Positions 1 to 9,288 of a stretch of DNA of 64,000 nt are shown piece by piece. A model generated the notes under the pieces. The model worked only from the letters and a program-made list of their open reading frames with translations, was not told the DNA's origin and did not search any database. The DNA is from Curtobacterium sp. Leaf183. GTDB taxonomy: Bacteria; Actinomycetota; Actinomycetes; Actinomycetales; Microbacteriaceae. Both the position numbers and the translations under genes were made by a program. Numbering within the stretch: the stretch's first letter is position 1; every line of letters begins with the position of its first letter. The stretch is taken from the NCBI RefSeq assembly GCF_001424385.1, contig NZ_LMPO01000008.1, positions 482,567 to 546,566 of the forward strand, written 5' to 3'.

Positions 1-85
1 GACAGCGGAAACGTCGCACCGCCGTCACATTCCTGCGCCGGCACGCCGCCCGACCACGCCTGCTCAGCGCCCGACCACCACGGCC

Positions 86-1459
86 TCAGCGCGCGGCGCG
101 CCCCTCGTCCCGCACGAAGGCCATCAGCACCAGCCCCGCGACGAGCACCACCACGACCCCGATGATGCCGAAGCGCGTGGAGCCCCCGAGGGTCACGGCG
201 ATCCCGAACATCGCCGGCGCGATGAACGACGCCGCCCGCCCGGTGGTGGCGTACAGGCCGAAGAGCTCACCCTCGCGGCCGGGGGTCGCCAGCCGGCTCA
301 GGTAGGCCCGCGACGAGGACTGCACGGGGCCGACGAACGCGCACAGCGCCAACCCCAGCACCCAGAAGCCGACCTGGGCCGACCCGACGAAGAACACCGC
401 CGCACCGCACACCGCCAGCCCGACGAGCGAGACCATGATGAGCATGCGGGACCCGAACCGGTCGTCCAGCCGGCCCGAGGCGAAGGTCGCGATGCCGGCG
501 ACGATGTTGGCGGCGATCGCGAACAGGATGACCTGGGACGCGCTGAACCCGAACACCTGCGCGGCGATGATCCCGCCGAACGTGAACACGCCCCCGACGC
601 CGTCGCGGAACACGGCGCTGGCGACCAGGAACGACAGCACGTTCCGGCGCTCGCGCCACAGCCGGGCGATGTCGCGCCCGAGGTCGCGGTAGGCCGACCA
701 CAGGGTGCCGCGGCGGGTCGGGTCCGCGGGTGCCTCGGGGACGACCAGGAACAGCGGGATCGAGCTGACCGCGAGCCAGACCGCCGCGATGCCGATCGCA
801 ACGCGCACGTCCCACTGCCCGGAGGCCACGGTGGCGGGGAGGTGCAACAGCCCCGCCGTGTCGCCGGCGCCGAAGTCCTGGATGCACAGCACCAGCAGCA
901 CGACCAGCAGCACGATGCCGCCGAAGTAGCCTGCCGCCCACCCGATCGCGGACACGCGGCCGGTCTTCTGGCCGGTGGCGACCTGTCCGAGCATGGCGTT
1001 GTAGCCGACGCAGGCGATCTCGTACGCGACGGTGCCGATGCCGATGAGGGCCGCGCCGAGCACCAGGAACGGCTCGCTGGGCGCGACGAACACCATCGCA
1101 CCGATCGACAGCGCGACGCCGATCGTGGCGACGAGCACCGAGCGGCGACGGTGCCCGGACGAGTCGGCGAGCCGGCCCACCGCGGGCGCGACGAGCGCGA
1201 CGACGATCCCGGCGATCGTCAGCGCCGTCGAGACCACGCCCGCGTTGTGCGCGAGTTCGCGCTCGACCGCCTGCTTCGCCGCGGCCGAGGTGTCCTCGGC
1301 GGCGACGATGGCGGGGTCGACGAAGGCGCGGCTGGCCAGGTAGGTGCTGAAGACGAAGGTCGTGACGACCGCGTTGAAGGCCGCGGAACCCCAGTCCCAC
1401 AGCGCCCAGGACACGAGGGCGCGACGATCGGTGCGCTGCGGCGGCGGAGCGACGGTCAT
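86..1459 (-). CDS. MFS transporter, UMF1/Atg22-like
   Basis: Integral membrane protein of 457 residues with about 12 hydrophobic segments. The N-terminus carries a W-D-W-G-S-A-A-F motif near residues 18-30, which resembles the YDWANSAF signature of the UMF1/Vacuole-effluxer-Atg22 branch of the major facilitator superfamily. Substrate is unknown. I chose the ATG at 1459 because the in-frame extension to 1597 is arginine-rich and non-membrane, and the hydrophobic core starts soon after this codon. It is the last minus-strand gene on this edge of the window; nothing recognisable lies in bases 1-85. A degenerate member of the window's palindrome family (1517-1561) lies just upstream. Confidence is high for the fold and low for the substrate. 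Confidence 0.88.
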   Translation of the reverse strand: MTVAPPPQRTDRRALVSWALWDWGSAAFNAVVTTFVFSTYLASRAFVDPAIVAAEDTSAAAKQAVERELAHNAGVVSTALTIAGIVVALVAPAVGRLADSSGHRRRSVLVATIGVALSIGAMVFVAPSEPFLVLGAALIGIGTVAYEIACVGYNAMLGQVATGQKTGRVSAIGWAAGYFGGIVLLVVLLVLCIQDFGAGDTAGLLHLPATVASGQWDVRVAIGIAAVWLAVSSIPLFLVVPEAPADPTRRGTLWSAYRDLGRDIARLWRERRNVLSFLVASAVFRDGVGGVFTFGGIIAAQVFGFSASQVILFAIAANIVAGIATFASGRLDDRFGSRMLIMVSLVGLAVCGAAVFFVGSAQVGFWVLGLALCAFVGPVQSSSRAYLSRLATPGREGELFGLYATTGRAASFIAPAMFGIAVTLGGSTRFGIIGVVVVLVAGLVLMAFVRDEGRAAR

Positions 1460-1516
1460 GCGCGAACCGTAGCGCGTCCCGGTGACGCACCGGTGGCCCC
1501 GTTCCGGGCCACACGG

Positions 1517-1561
1517 CGGACGGGAGGTCCGGTGCCGGTCGCACGTCGGGCCTCCCGTGCG
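1517..1561. terminator. degenerate palindromic hairpin, member of window-wide family
   Basis: Outer arms of about 11 bases (CGGACGGGAGG and CCTCCCGTGCG) flank a GC-rich loop. The arms match the outer part of the palindromes at 39780, 57748 and 61330, but the centre has decayed. It lies between the dehydrogenase gene end (1704) and the MFS start (1459), both on the minus strand, so it could end the upstream operon. There is no T-tract. Confidence 0.5.
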
Positions 1562-1580
1562 CCCCGTGGCGCGCTGACGG

Positions 1581-1693
1581 GCGCATCGCACCCCCACTCG
1601 CGCATCGCGCCCCGCAGGAACGGGGCGCGATGCGCGCAGCGGGGTGCGATGCCGCGCGGGGCGTGATGCGCGCAGCGGAGTGCGATGCCGCGC
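1581..1693. repeat. large inverted repeat plus two 36-bp tandem units
   Basis: Bases 1581-1614 pair with 1621-1654 as an imperfect arm of about 34 bases around a 6-base loop; the 16 bases next to the loop match perfectly. The right arm belongs to two tandem 36-bp units (1622-1657 and 1658-1693) that differ at two positions. It lies immediately downstream of the minus-strand operon ending at 1704 and may act as a terminator or mRNA 3'-end stabiliser. No ORF is credible in 1460-1703. Confidence 0.65.
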
Positions 1694-1703
1694 GGGGCGC
1701 GGG

Positions 1704-2753
1704 TCAGGCGGGGACGCCGCCCGGGTACACGACGGACTTGAGCGACTCGGGGTCGGTGTCGCTCTCGAGGGCCTGTCGCACGTCGTCGAGGCCGTAGCGC
1801 CCGGTGACGAGCGAATCCAGGTCGACCTGCCCCGACGCGACGAGCTCGATCGCGATCGGCCAGGTGTTGGTGTACCGGAAGATGCCGGTGACGGTGACCT
1901 CGAGGTTCTGGATGTGCTCGACCGGCAGCGTCATCTCGGAGTTGCCGAGACCGACGAGCACCGCTGCGCCGGCCGGACCGACCGCCTTGATCCCGTCGGA
2001 CACCGCACGGGGTGCGCCGCTGGCGTCGATGAACGCGTCGACCGGGGCGATGTCCGCGGAAACGTCGACCGCGGTGGGATCGACGACCTCGGTCGCGCCG
2101 TAGGACAGGGCACGCTCACGCCGCTCGGGGACCAGGTCGCTGATGACGATGCGCGTCGCGCCGAACGCCCGGGCTGCCTGCGCGCAGATGATCCCGATCG
2201 GACCGGCACCGGCGATGAGCACCGACGAACCGGGGACGATGCGGGCTTTGCGGACGGCGGCGATGCCGACGGACAGCGGCTCGAGCAGGGCACCAGCCTC
2301 GAACGACACGGAGTCGGGCAGGGTGTGGGCGAACTCGGCCTCGATGGTCACGAACTCGGCGAAGGCCCCGTCGACCGGGGGCGTCGCGTAGAAGCGCATG
2401 TGCGGGCAGAGGTTGTAGCGGCCGGCCAGGCACTGCGCGCAGCGGTGGCAGGGGCGCTGCGGCTCGATGGCGACGCGCTCCCCGACGCGCGACGGGTCGA
2501 CTCCCTCGCCCACCGCGACGACGGTGCCGGACAGCTCGTGGCCGAGCACGAGCGGCTCCTCGACGACGAAGTCGCCGATGCGGCCGTGCCGGAAGTAGTG
2601 GACGTCCGAGCCGCACACGCCGACGGCGGCGACACGGACGAGCACGTCGCCGGGGTCGACGGTGGGGACGGGGCGGTCCTCGACGGTCAGGTCGTCCTGA
2701 CCGAGCAGGACGCTGACACGCTGGGTGTCGGACTGCGGGGTGGTGGTGCTCAT
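1704..2753 (-). CDS. zinc-dependent polyol/sorbitol-type dehydrogenase
   Basis: Medium-chain dehydrogenase of 349 residues, close in layout to sorbitol and xylitol dehydrogenases. Visible catalytic-zinc ligands are C47, H72-E73 and E158 (LLEPLSVG); structural zinc cysteines are C102, C105, C108 and C116; the NAD-binding GAGPIG is at 182-187. It probably oxidises a sugar alcohol or sugar to a keto form in the cytoplasm. The ATG overlaps the stop of the ROK regulator gene by 4 bp, so it is the last gene of a translationally coupled six-gene operon divergent from xylAB. This context suggests a pentitol or related substrate, but the exact one cannot be read from the sequence. Confidence 0.9.
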   Translation of the reverse strand: MSTTTPQSDTQRVSVLLGQDDLTVEDRPVPTVDPGDVLVRVAAVGVCGSDVHYFRHGRIGDFVVEEPLVLGHELSGTVVAVGEGVDPSRVGERVAIEPQRPCHRCAQCLAGRYNLCPHMRFYATPPVDGAFAEFVTIEAEFAHTLPDSVSFEAGALLEPLSVGIAAVRKARIVPGSSVLIAGAGPIGIICAQAARAFGATRIVISDLVPERRERALSYGATEVVDPTAVDVSADIAPVDAFIDASGAPRAVSDGIKAVGPAGAAVLVGLGNSEMTLPVEHIQNLEVTVTGIFRYTNTWPIAIELVASGQVDLDSLVTGRYGLDDVRQALESDTDPESLKSVVYPGGVPA

Positions 2754-3967
2754 GGGGTGGTCACTTCCTGTTGCGGGGAGAACTCTGGGTCGTCGAGCAG
2801 GTCACGGAAGCCGATCTCGGCTGCACCGCGCAGCAGGACGTCGGGACCGAGGGCGGTGGGCACGATGCGGACACGATCGGCCATGGCGGCCATCGACTGT
2901 GCCCGCACCGCGGTGACGATGCGGTCCCCGACGTGGCCGAGCAGCGTGCCGAGGAACCCCCCGAGCGCGACGACCTCGGGGTTGACGGAGTGGATCGCGT
3001 TCCGCAGGCCGGTGGCGAGCGCCGCGACCTGGCGGTCCACGACGGCCTGCACCGCGGGCCCGCCGGTGTCGAGCGCGACGGCGAGGGCAGGCAGGTCGTC
3101 GGCGGCGACCCCGGTCACGGCGACGAGGGCCGCGCGTGAGGCCTCGGTCTCCAGGCACCCGAACGCGCCGCAGTGGCAGCGGATCCCGTTGTCGGCGACG
3201 AACGTGTGTCCGAGCTCGCCGGCGTACCCGTCGGCGCCGCTGAGCGGCCGACCGGCGCTGATCACCCCGCCGCCGATGCCGGACGCGCCGCCGTTGAGGT
3301 AGATGAGGTCGCTGACGCCCCGGCCGCTGCCGTAGAGGTGCTCGGCGAGGGCGCCCAGGTTGGCGTCGTTCGCCACGCGCACCGGGAGGCCGGTCGCGGC
3401 GGCGAGGGGCTGCGCGAACGGCTCGTCGCGCCACCCGAGGTGCGGGGCGTACCGGACCAGGCCGTCCTCGACGCGGACGGTGCCGGGGATGGACACGCCG
3501 ATGCCGACCGTCCGGACCGGCCGCATCCGCTCGGCCAGGTCGTCGAGGAGCGCTGCCACGGCGGCGACGGCCTCGGGGGCGCTCGGGCGCGATGCGGCCG
3601 GCGAGGTCACCCGGTGCCGGATGCTGCCGTCGAGCCCGACGAGCGCGACCGTGACGGCGTCGATCTCGACCGTGACGGCGACGGCGACGACGTCGGCCGA
3701 GGCACGGACGACGGGGCTGGGGCGCCCCACCCCGACCGTGGGGGCCACCGCGCCCGGCGCCGGGTTCTCGGACTCGTGGACCAGGCCGAGCGCGACCAGC
3801 TCACCGACGAGCGCCAGCGTCGTCGAGCGGTTCAGGCCCGTGCGGCGGGTGAGTTCGGCGCGGGTGACGGGCCCCTCCTCGTGCACCAGGCGGAGCAGCC
3901 GCGCCGTGTTCCGACGCGGTGCGCCCGCTGCGCTCCGCGGAGCGCCCGCTCCCGTCACCGACCCCAT
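2750..3967 (-). CDS. ROK-family transcriptional regulator (XylR-like)
   Basis: A 405-residue ROK protein. An N-terminal winged helix (about residues 18-65, with a TRAELTRRTGLNRSTT helix-turn-helix) is followed by a sugar-kinase-like fold. The ROK zinc motif C-H-C-G-A-F-G-C-L-E-T is visible near residue 265, with the preceding G-E-L-G-H. Family members such as XylR repress xylose genes and release DNA on binding sugar. The gene sits in the operon divergent from xylA, 4 bp downstream of the epimerase gene and overlapping the dehydrogenase gene. The palindrome at 8048-8066 is its likely operator, which would also make it autoregulated. Ligand and operator are inferred. Confidence 0.9.
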   Translation of the reverse strand: MGSVTGAGAPRSAAGAPRRNTARLLRLVHEEGPVTRAELTRRTGLNRSTTLALVGELVALGLVHESENPAPGAVAPTVGVGRPSPVVRASADVVAVAVTVEIDAVTVALVGLDGSIRHRVTSPAASRPSAPEAVAAVAALLDDLAERMRPVRTVGIGVSIPGTVRVEDGLVRYAPHLGWRDEPFAQPLAAATGLPVRVANDANLGALAEHLYGSGRGVSDLIYLNGGASGIGGGVISAGRPLSGADGYAGELGHTFVADNGIRCHCGAFGCLETEASRAALVAVTGVAADDLPALAVALDTGGPAVQAVVDRQVAALATGLRNAIHSVNPEVVALGGFLGTLLGHVGDRIVTAVRAQSMAAMADRVRIVPTALGPDVLLRGAAEIGFRDLLDDPEFSPQQEVTTP

Positions 3968-3971
3968 CCGT

Positions 3972-4997
3972 TCAGCGCGACCGCGAGAACGCGGCGTCGA
4001 ACGCGGCGTCCGGCGGAGCGATGGTGCCGAGCCGGCGCACGAACGCGAGCGCCTCGGGGCCGCCGACGAGCCGGTCCATGCCGGCGTCCTCCCACTCGAC
4101 GCTGGTCGGACCGGTGTAGCCGATGTGGTTCAGCACGCGGAACACCCGCTCCCACGGGACGTCGCCGTGTCCGGCCGTCACGAAGTCCCAGCCGCGTCGG
4201 GGGTCGCCCCACGGCAGGTGCGACGACAGCCGGCCGTTCCGCCCGTCGAGCTGCTTCACCGACTCCTTGCAGTGCACGTGGTAGACCCGGTCCGCGAAGT
4301 CGAGCAGGAACGCGGCGGGGTCGAGGTCCTGCCAGACGAAGTGCGACGGGTCGAAGTTGAACCCGAACGCCGGACGGTCGGCGAAGACCTCGAGCGTGCG
4401 CTTGGCGGTCCAGTAGTCGTAGGCGATCTCGGAGGGGTGCACCTCGAGCGCGAAGCGGACCCCCACTTCCTCGAAGACGTCCAGGATCGGCGACCACCGG
4501 TCGTGGAAGTCCTGGTACCCGGCGTCGATCATCGACGGCGGCACCGGCGGGAACCCCGCGACGGTCTTCCAGATCGAGGACCCGGAGAACCCGGTCACGG
4601 TGTCGACGCCCATCGCCGCGGCGGCGCGGGCGGTCCACTGCAGTTCCTCGGCGGCACGCTGCCGCACTCCCTCGGGGTCGCCGTCGCCCCACACGTGCGG
4701 CGGGACGATGTCCTCGTGGCGCTGGTCGATCGGGTCGTCGCACACGGCCTGGCCCACCAGGTGGTTCGCGATCGTCCAGACCTGCAGGCCGTTCTCACTG
4801 AGGATGCGCTTGCGGTCGGCGACGTACTCCGGGTCCGTCGCGGCGCGACGCACGTCCAGGTGGTCACCCCAGCAGGCGATCTCGAGTCCGTCGTAGCCCC
4901 ACGCACCGGCGAGTCGGGCCACCTCCTCGAAGGGCAGGTCTGCCCACTGCCCGGTGAACAGGGTCACCGGCCTGGAGGCTCGTGGTTCGTCCGTCAT
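3972..4997 (-). CDS. sugar phosphate isomerase/epimerase-type TIM-barrel protein
   Basis: A 341-residue protein of the xylose-isomerase-like TIM-barrel superfamily (AP endonuclease 2 fold). Supporting segments are [15 protein letters not shown] near residues 32-46, [13 protein letters not shown] in the middle, [11 protein letters not shown] and YHVHCKES, which supply the usual metal-binding E, D and H residues. The ATG at 4997 has a strong GGAAGGAAG ribosome site. An in-frame GTG at 5024 that overlaps the upstream stop codon is the alternative start. Genes of this type beside Gfo/Idh oxidoreductases usually isomerise or epimerise keto-sugar intermediates. The substrate here is unknown. Confidence 0.88.
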   Translation of the reverse strand: MTDEPRASRPVTLFTGQWADLPFEEVARLAGAWGYDGLEIACWGDHLDVRRAATDPEYVADRKRILSENGLQVWTIANHLVGQAVCDDPIDQRHEDIVPPHVWGDGDPEGVRQRAAEELQWTARAAAAMGVDTVTGFSGSSIWKTVAGFPPVPPSMIDAGYQDFHDRWSPILDVFEEVGVRFALEVHPSEIAYDYWTAKRTLEVFADRPAFGFNFDPSHFVWQDLDPAAFLLDFADRVYHVHCKESVKQLDGRNGRLSSHLPWGDPRRGWDFVTAGHGDVPWERVFRVLNHIGYTGPTSVEWEDAGMDRLVGGPEALAFVRRLGTIAPPDAAFDAAFSRSR

Positions 4998-5020
4998 GGT
5001 GCTTCCTTCCGTCACAGTGG

Positions 5021-6106
5021 TCACCAGGTGTCGGGTCGCGCGCCGAGCGGCACCGTCGCCGGTCGCTCGACCCGGGAGGTCACGGGCACGACCGTGTGCT
5101 CGCGGGACGCGGTGCCGACCGCTTCCATCACCTCGAGCACGTGGTACGCCAGTTCCCCGGACGCCCGGTGTGGACGGCCGGTCTCGATCGCGTGCGCCAT
5201 GTCGGCCAGGCCGTAGCCCCGTCCGGCGTCGGCGTACCCGCCCCGGACCGGCAGGTCCCGCCAGGTGCGGTCGTCGGCCGTCGCGATGGCCGCGGTCTCC
5301 GAGAACGCGTTCGGGTCGGGCACTGCCAGGGTGCCCGCCGTGCCGTACACCTCGAACAGCGGCGACCGGGTGGCCCAGACCTCGAAGGACACGGTGACCG
5401 TCGAGACGACCCCGCTCTCGTGTTCGAGGACGGCCACCACGTGGGTGTCGACGTCGACCGGGATCGGGGTGCCCGCCAGGGGCCCGGTGGCGACGGTGCG
5501 CTCGCGGGAGGACCGGGTCGCACTGCCGCTGACCCGGACGACGGGGCCGAAGAACGACACCAGACTGGTCAGGTAGTACGGCCCCATGTCGAGCAGCGGA
5601 CCGCCGCCCGGCTGGTAGTAGAACGCCGGGGCCGGGTGCCAGAGCTCGTGACCGGGGGCGCTCCAGGACACGGCAGCGCCGACCGGGGAGCCGATCATGC
5701 CCTCGTCGAGCGCGGCCCTGGCCGTCTGGATGCCGGTGCCGAGCACGGTGTCCGGCGCGCTGCCGACCCGCAGACCGGCGGCGCGGGCGTGTTCGAGCAC
5801 GGGCGCGGCCTCGGCGGTGCTCGTCGCGAGCGGCTTCTCGCCGTAGACGTGCTTGCCGGCGGCGAGCGCGCGCTCCGCGACCTCGGCGTGCGCCGCGGGG
5901 ATCGTCAGGTTGAGCACCACGTCGACCTCGTCGTGCGCCAGCAGCTCGTCGACGCCGATCGCCAGGACGCCCTGCTCACCCGCGACGGCCGCGGCCCGCT
6001 CGGTGTCGAGGTCGGCGACCGCGGTCAGGCGCAGGTTCGCCAGGTCGGGCAGGTGCTGCAGGTACTGGCGGCTGATGTTGCCGACGCCGACCATGCCGAC
6101 CCTCAT
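5021..6106 (-). CDS. Gfo/Idh/MocA-family NAD(P)-dependent oxidoreductase
   Basis: A 361-residue protein. The N-terminal Rossmann fold begins [16 protein letters not shown], and the conserved EKPLA lysine motif follows near residue 90 ([13 protein letters not shown]). The C-terminal alpha/beta domain contains [13 protein letters not shown], typical of glucose-fructose oxidoreductase relatives. Its ATG overlaps the ThuA gene stop by 4 bp; the N-terminal extension possible to 6214 is basic and was rejected. In ThuA/ThuB systems the Gfo/Idh partner oxidises a disaccharide or glycoside to a 3-keto derivative, and the pairing here suggests a similar cytoplasmic reaction. Confidence 0.9.
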   Translation of the reverse strand: MRVGMVGVGNISRQYLQHLPDLANLRLTAVADLDTERAAAVAGEQGVLAIGVDELLAHDEVDVVLNLTIPAAHAEVAERALAAGKHVYGEKPLATSTAEAAPVLEHARAAGLRVGSAPDTVLGTGIQTARAALDEGMIGSPVGAAVSWSAPGHELWHPAPAFYYQPGGGPLLDMGPYYLTSLVSFFGPVVRVSGSATRSSRERTVATGPLAGTPIPVDVDTHVVAVLEHESGVVSTVTVSFEVWATRSPLFEVYGTAGTLAVPDPNAFSETAAIATADDRTWRDLPVRGGYADAGRGYGLADMAHAIETGRPHRASGELAYHVLEVMEAVGTASREHTVVPVTSRVERPATVPLGARPDTW

Positions 6107-6801
6107 CGTGCTGCCCACAGGAGCCCCCGTTCGATGACCGTGCGCAGCGGCTGCGACTCGACGACCTCGAGCCGGTGCCCGGGTGCCGAGACGAACACGC
6201 GGCCCTGTCCCCACTGCCGGGTCCAGATCGCCGGCGCGGTGACCGGGCGGTTCCAGGCGTCGAAGTCGCGCGCTGCCTGCGTGGTGGTGGCCAGCACGTC
6301 GTTGTACTCGTCACTGAGGACCCAGTACTGCTCGGTGACCAGGTCGAAGTCCTCGATGCCCTGCGTGATCGGGTGCTCGTGCCCGGCCGCGGTGATGTGG
6401 ACCGTGTACGGGATGTAGTTGTCCGACTGCTCCCCGGTGCGCTCTGCCGGGGGCTTGGCGGCGTGGTGGGCGAACTGCCCGCCGACCATGTGCAGGTAGT
6501 CGGCCGTGTTGCGGAACGCGTCGGCGATGCCGCCGTGCCACCCGGCCAGTCCGGCACCACCGAGCACGGCGCGCTGCAGCCCGGCGAACTCGTCGTCGGC
6601 GATGGTCGACATCGTGACGACCTGCACGATGAGGTCGACCGTGTCCATCACGGCGGCGTCGGCGTAGACGGCGGTGGAGTCGTGGACCGCGACGTCGAAG
6701 CCGTTGTCCCGCAGGAACGGCACGAAGGCGTCGGTGGTCTCGACGGGCTGGTGCCCGTCCCAGCCCCCGCGGACGACGAGGGCCTGGCGCTGGGGGCTCA
6801 T
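6103..6801 (-). CDS. ThuA-domain protein
   Basis: A 232-residue protein with the glutamine-amidotransferase-like fold of the ThuA family. Characteristic stretches are ALVVRGGWDGHQPVET at the start, GLAGWHGGIADAFRN with the family's WHGG, and HPITQGIEDFDLVTEQYW. The ATG at 6801 overlaps the upstream Gfo/Idh stop by 4 bp, and the stop overlaps the next Gfo/Idh start by 4 bp. ThuA acts with a Gfo/Idh dehydrogenase in trehalose and related disaccharide use in rhizobia; its exact chemistry is poorly defined. A second ThuA of a different subtype lies at 55800-56633. Confidence 0.88.
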   Translation of the reverse strand: MSPQRQALVVRGGWDGHQPVETTDAFVPFLRDNGFDVAVHDSTAVYADAAVMDTVDLIVQVVTMSTIADDEFAGLQRAVLGGAGLAGWHGGIADAFRNTADYLHMVGGQFAHHAAKPPAERTGEQSDNYIPYTVHITAAGHEHPITQGIEDFDLVTEQYWVLSDEYNDVLATTTQAARDFDAWNRPVTAPAIWTRQWGQGRVFVSAPGHRLEVVESQPLRTVIERGLLWAAR

Positions 6802-7997
6802 GCGGATTCCGATCCGGTGGTGGTGGGCGTCCAGCTGCTGCCGTCGGCGGCGCTGCGTTCGACGGCGTCGAGCACACGCTGCACGTGCAGGCCGTCCTCG
6901 AACGACGGCGACGGGTCGGTGCCGGCGGTGATGGCGTCCACGAAGTCCTTCACCTGGTGGCTGAAGGTGTGCTCGTACCCGATCAGGTGCCCCGTCGGCC
7001 ACCACGCGGCCATGTAGGGGTGCTCGGGCTCGGTGACCAGGATCCGGCGGAAGCCCTGCTCCCCCGCGGGCACCGACGACTCGTACAGGCGCAGTTCGTT
7101 CATCGACTCGAGGTCGAACTGGATCGCACCCGTCGAGCCGGAGACCTCGAGCGTGAGCCCGTTCTTGCGTCCGGTCGCGTAGCGCGTGGCCTCGAAGGTG
7201 CCGATCGCGCCGTCGGCAGCGCCGCCGCTGAGCCGGCCGAGGAAGAACGCGGCGTCGTCGACGGTGACCTGGCCCCGCTCGCTCGACGCGGTGCCGGACA
7301 GCCCGACGCCCTCGCCGAGCAACGGGCGTTCGTGCACGAAGGTCTCGAGGGTGCCGGAGACACTGGCGAGCTGCGCGCCGGTGACGAACTCGGCCATGTC
7401 GATCGCGTGTGCGCCGATGTCACCAAGCGAGCCGGAACCGGCCAGCGACTTGTCGAGGCGCCACGTCATCGGGCCCTCCTCGTCGGTCAGCCAGTCCTGC
7501 AGGTAGAGCGCGCGGACCTGACGGACGGTCCCGATCCTGCCGTCCTGCACCAGCTGGCGGGCGAACGCGATCGCGGGGACGCGGCGGTAGCTGAACCCGA
7601 CCATGGCGCGCACGCCGTGCTGCCGGGCCTCGGCTGCTGCGGCGACCATCGCCTCGGCCTCGGCGACGGTGTTGGCGAGGGGCTTCTCGCACAGCACGTG
7701 CTTGCCGGCCCGCAGCGCCGCGACGGCGACCTCGACGTGCGAGGACCCCGGCGAGACCACGTCGACGACGTCGATGTCCGGGTCGGCGACCACGGCACGC
7801 CAGTCGGTCGAGGCCGTCTGCCACCCGTACTGCTCGCGCGCTGCTTCGGTGCGGTCGGGATCACGTCCGACGACCACGGTCATCTCGGGCTCGGCGTCGA
7901 GGTCGAAGAACCTGGGCGCCGTCCGCCATGCCTGTGAGTGCGCGGCTCCCATGAAGCCGTGCCCGATCATCGCCACCCGGAGGGGTCTGCGTGCCAT
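6798..7997 (-). CDS. Gfo/Idh/MocA-family oxidoreductase (operon leader)
   Basis: A 399-residue oxidoreductase. The Rossmann motif is [14 protein letters not shown] near residues 8-21, followed by the catalytic-lysine motif CEKPLANT near 100 and [16 protein letters not shown] near 195, as in sugar dehydrogenases of this family. It is the first gene of the minus-strand operon and has a good AAGGGAG ribosome site. Its 5' region faces xylA across a 97-bp intergenic segment that carries a palindromic operator. It probably works on a free sugar, glycoside or their 3-keto form together with the next gene (ThuA); the substrate is not determinable. Confidence 0.9.
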   Translation of the reverse strand: MARRPLRVAMIGHGFMGAAHSQAWRTAPRFFDLDAEPEMTVVVGRDPDRTEAAREQYGWQTASTDWRAVVADPDIDVVDVVSPGSSHVEVAVAALRAGKHVLCEKPLANTVAEAEAMVAAAAEARQHGVRAMVGFSYRRVPAIAFARQLVQDGRIGTVRQVRALYLQDWLTDEEGPMTWRLDKSLAGSGSLGDIGAHAIDMAEFVTGAQLASVSGTLETFVHERPLLGEGVGLSGTASSERGQVTVDDAAFFLGRLSGGAADGAIGTFEATRYATGRKNGLTLEVSGSTGAIQFDLESMNELRLYESSVPAGEQGFRRILVTEPEHPYMAAWWPTGHLIGYEHTFSHQVKDFVDAITAGTDPSPSFEDGLHVQRVLDAVERSAADGSSWTPTTTGSESA

Positions 7998-8023
7998 CCG
8001 TTCGCTCCCTTGCGATCACGTCC

Positions 8024-8066
8024 TTGCCAGAGTCAACACTACCGCTTATGTTGGGCGCGGCAACAT
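8024..8066 (+). promoter_or_regulatory. xylA promoter with overlapping ROK-type operator
   Basis: TTGCCA (8024-8029) and TATGTT (8047-8052), spaced 17 bp, form a plausible promoter for xylA. A palindrome ATGTTG-N7-CAACAT occupies 8048-8066, covering the -10 box. The half-site resembles the GTTNNNNNNNAAC pattern of Bacillus-type XylR sites. Binding of the ROK protein encoded at 2750-3967 would block xylAB and probably the divergent operon; this is inference. Confidence 0.6.
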
Positions 8067-8094
8067 TTTGTTTCGACGACGAACGGTGACCACC

Positions 8095-9288
8095 ATGGCA
8101 GCGACGCCCACCCGTGCAGACAAGTTCTCCTTCGGTCTCTGGACCATCGGCTACAACGGCTCGGACCCCTTCGGCGGGCCCACCCGCCCCCAGCTCGACG
8201 TGGTCGAGGCAGTCGAGAAGCTCGACGAGCTCGGCGCCTACGGCCTGACCTTCCACGACGACGACCTGTTCGCGTTCGGCTCGACCGACGCCGAGCGCCA
8301 GACCCAGATCGACCGCCTCAAGGGCGCGCTCGAGTCCACCGGGATCGTCGTGCCGATGGTCACGACGAACCTGTTCTCCGCCCCGGTCTTCAAGGACGGC
8401 GGCTTCACCTCGAACGACCGCCAGGTCCGCCGCTTCGCGCTCCGCAAGGTGCTCCGCAACGTCGACCTCGCCGCCGAGCTCGGTGCGAAGACCTTCGTGA
8501 TGTGGGGTGGCCGCGAGGGCGCCGAGTACGACTCCGCCAAGGACGTGCAGGCCGCGCTCTCCCGCTACAAGGAGTCGGTCGACCTGCTCGCGCAGTACGT
8601 GACCGACAAGGGCTACGACATCCGCTTCGCCATCGAGCCGAAGCCGAACGAGCCCCGCGGCGACATCCTGCTGCCGACCCTCGGCCACGCGATCGCCTTC
8701 ATCGACACCCTCGAGCGACCGGAGCTGTTCGGCGTGAACCCCGAGGTCGGCCACGAGCAGATGGCGGGCCTGAACTTCACGGCCGGCATCGCCCAGGCGC
8801 TCTACCAGGGCAAGCTCTTCCACATCGACCTCAACGGGCAGCGCGGCATCAAGTACGACCAGGACCTGGTCTTCGGTCACGGCGACCTGCAGAACGCGTT
8901 CTCGCTCGTCGACCTGCTCGAGCACGGCGCACCCCAGGGCGGCGTCGCCTACGACGGCCCCCGCCACTTCGACTACAAGCCGAGCCGCACCGAGGACATC
9001 TCGGGCGTCTGGGACTCCGCGGCGGCGAACATGCGCATGTACCTGCTGCTCAAGGAGCGTGCGCAGGCATTCCGCGGCGACCCCGAGGTCCAGGCGGCGC
9101 TGCAGGCATCGAAGGTCGACGAGCTGAGCACGCCGACGCTCAACCCGGGCGAGTCCTACGACGACGTGCTCGCCGACCGCTCGGCGTACGAGGACTTCGA
9201 CGCCGACGCGTACTTCGGCGCCAAGGGCTTCGGGTTCGTCCGGCTGCAGCAGCTGGCCGTCGAGCACCTCATGGGCGCTCGGAATTGA
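8095..9288 (+). CDS. xylA: xylose isomerase
   Basis: A 397-residue class I xylose isomerase converting D-xylose to D-xylulose in the cytoplasm. Every catalytic residue of the actinobacterial enzymes is present at its usual number: H54 and D57 (FHDDDL), E181, K183 (EPKPNEP), E217, H220 (PEVGHEQ), D245, D255, D257 and D287. These form the two-metal site. Length and register match Streptomyces and Actinoplanes enzymes, which supports the ATG at 8095. It is the first gene of the plus-strand xyl operon. Its stop codon overlaps the proposed TTG start of xylB. Expression is likely controlled by the operator at 8048-8066. Confidence 0.98.
   Translation: MAATPTRADKFSFGLWTIGYNGSDPFGGPTRPQLDVVEAVEKLDELGAYGLTFHDDDLFAFGSTDAERQTQIDRLKGALESTGIVVPMVTTNLFSAPVFKDGGFTSNDRQVRRFALRKVLRNVDLAAELGAKTFVMWGGREGAEYDSAKDVQAALSRYKESVDLLAQYVTDKGYDIRFAIEPKPNEPRGDILLPTLGHAIAFIDTLERPELFGVNPEVGHEQMAGLNFTAGIAQALYQGKLFHIDLNGQRGIKYDQDLVFGHGDLQNAFSLVDLLEHGAPQGGVAYDGPRHFDYKPSRTEDISGVWDSAAANMRMYLLLKERAQAFRGDPEVQAALQASKVDELSTPTLNPGESYDDVLADRSAYEDFDADAYFGAKGFGFVRLQQLAVEHLMGARN

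Noticed and set aside
267-1586. Long arginine-rich open frame opposite/alongside the MFS gene
   Set aside because: A typical shadow frame of very GC-rich coding DNA: low complexity, no domain, and it overlaps a clear membrane protein gene.
1644-3302. Plus-strand 552-codon open frame
   Set aside because: It covers the dehydrogenase and ROK genes in antisense and has no ribosome site or recognisable motif. Such frames appear throughout the window.
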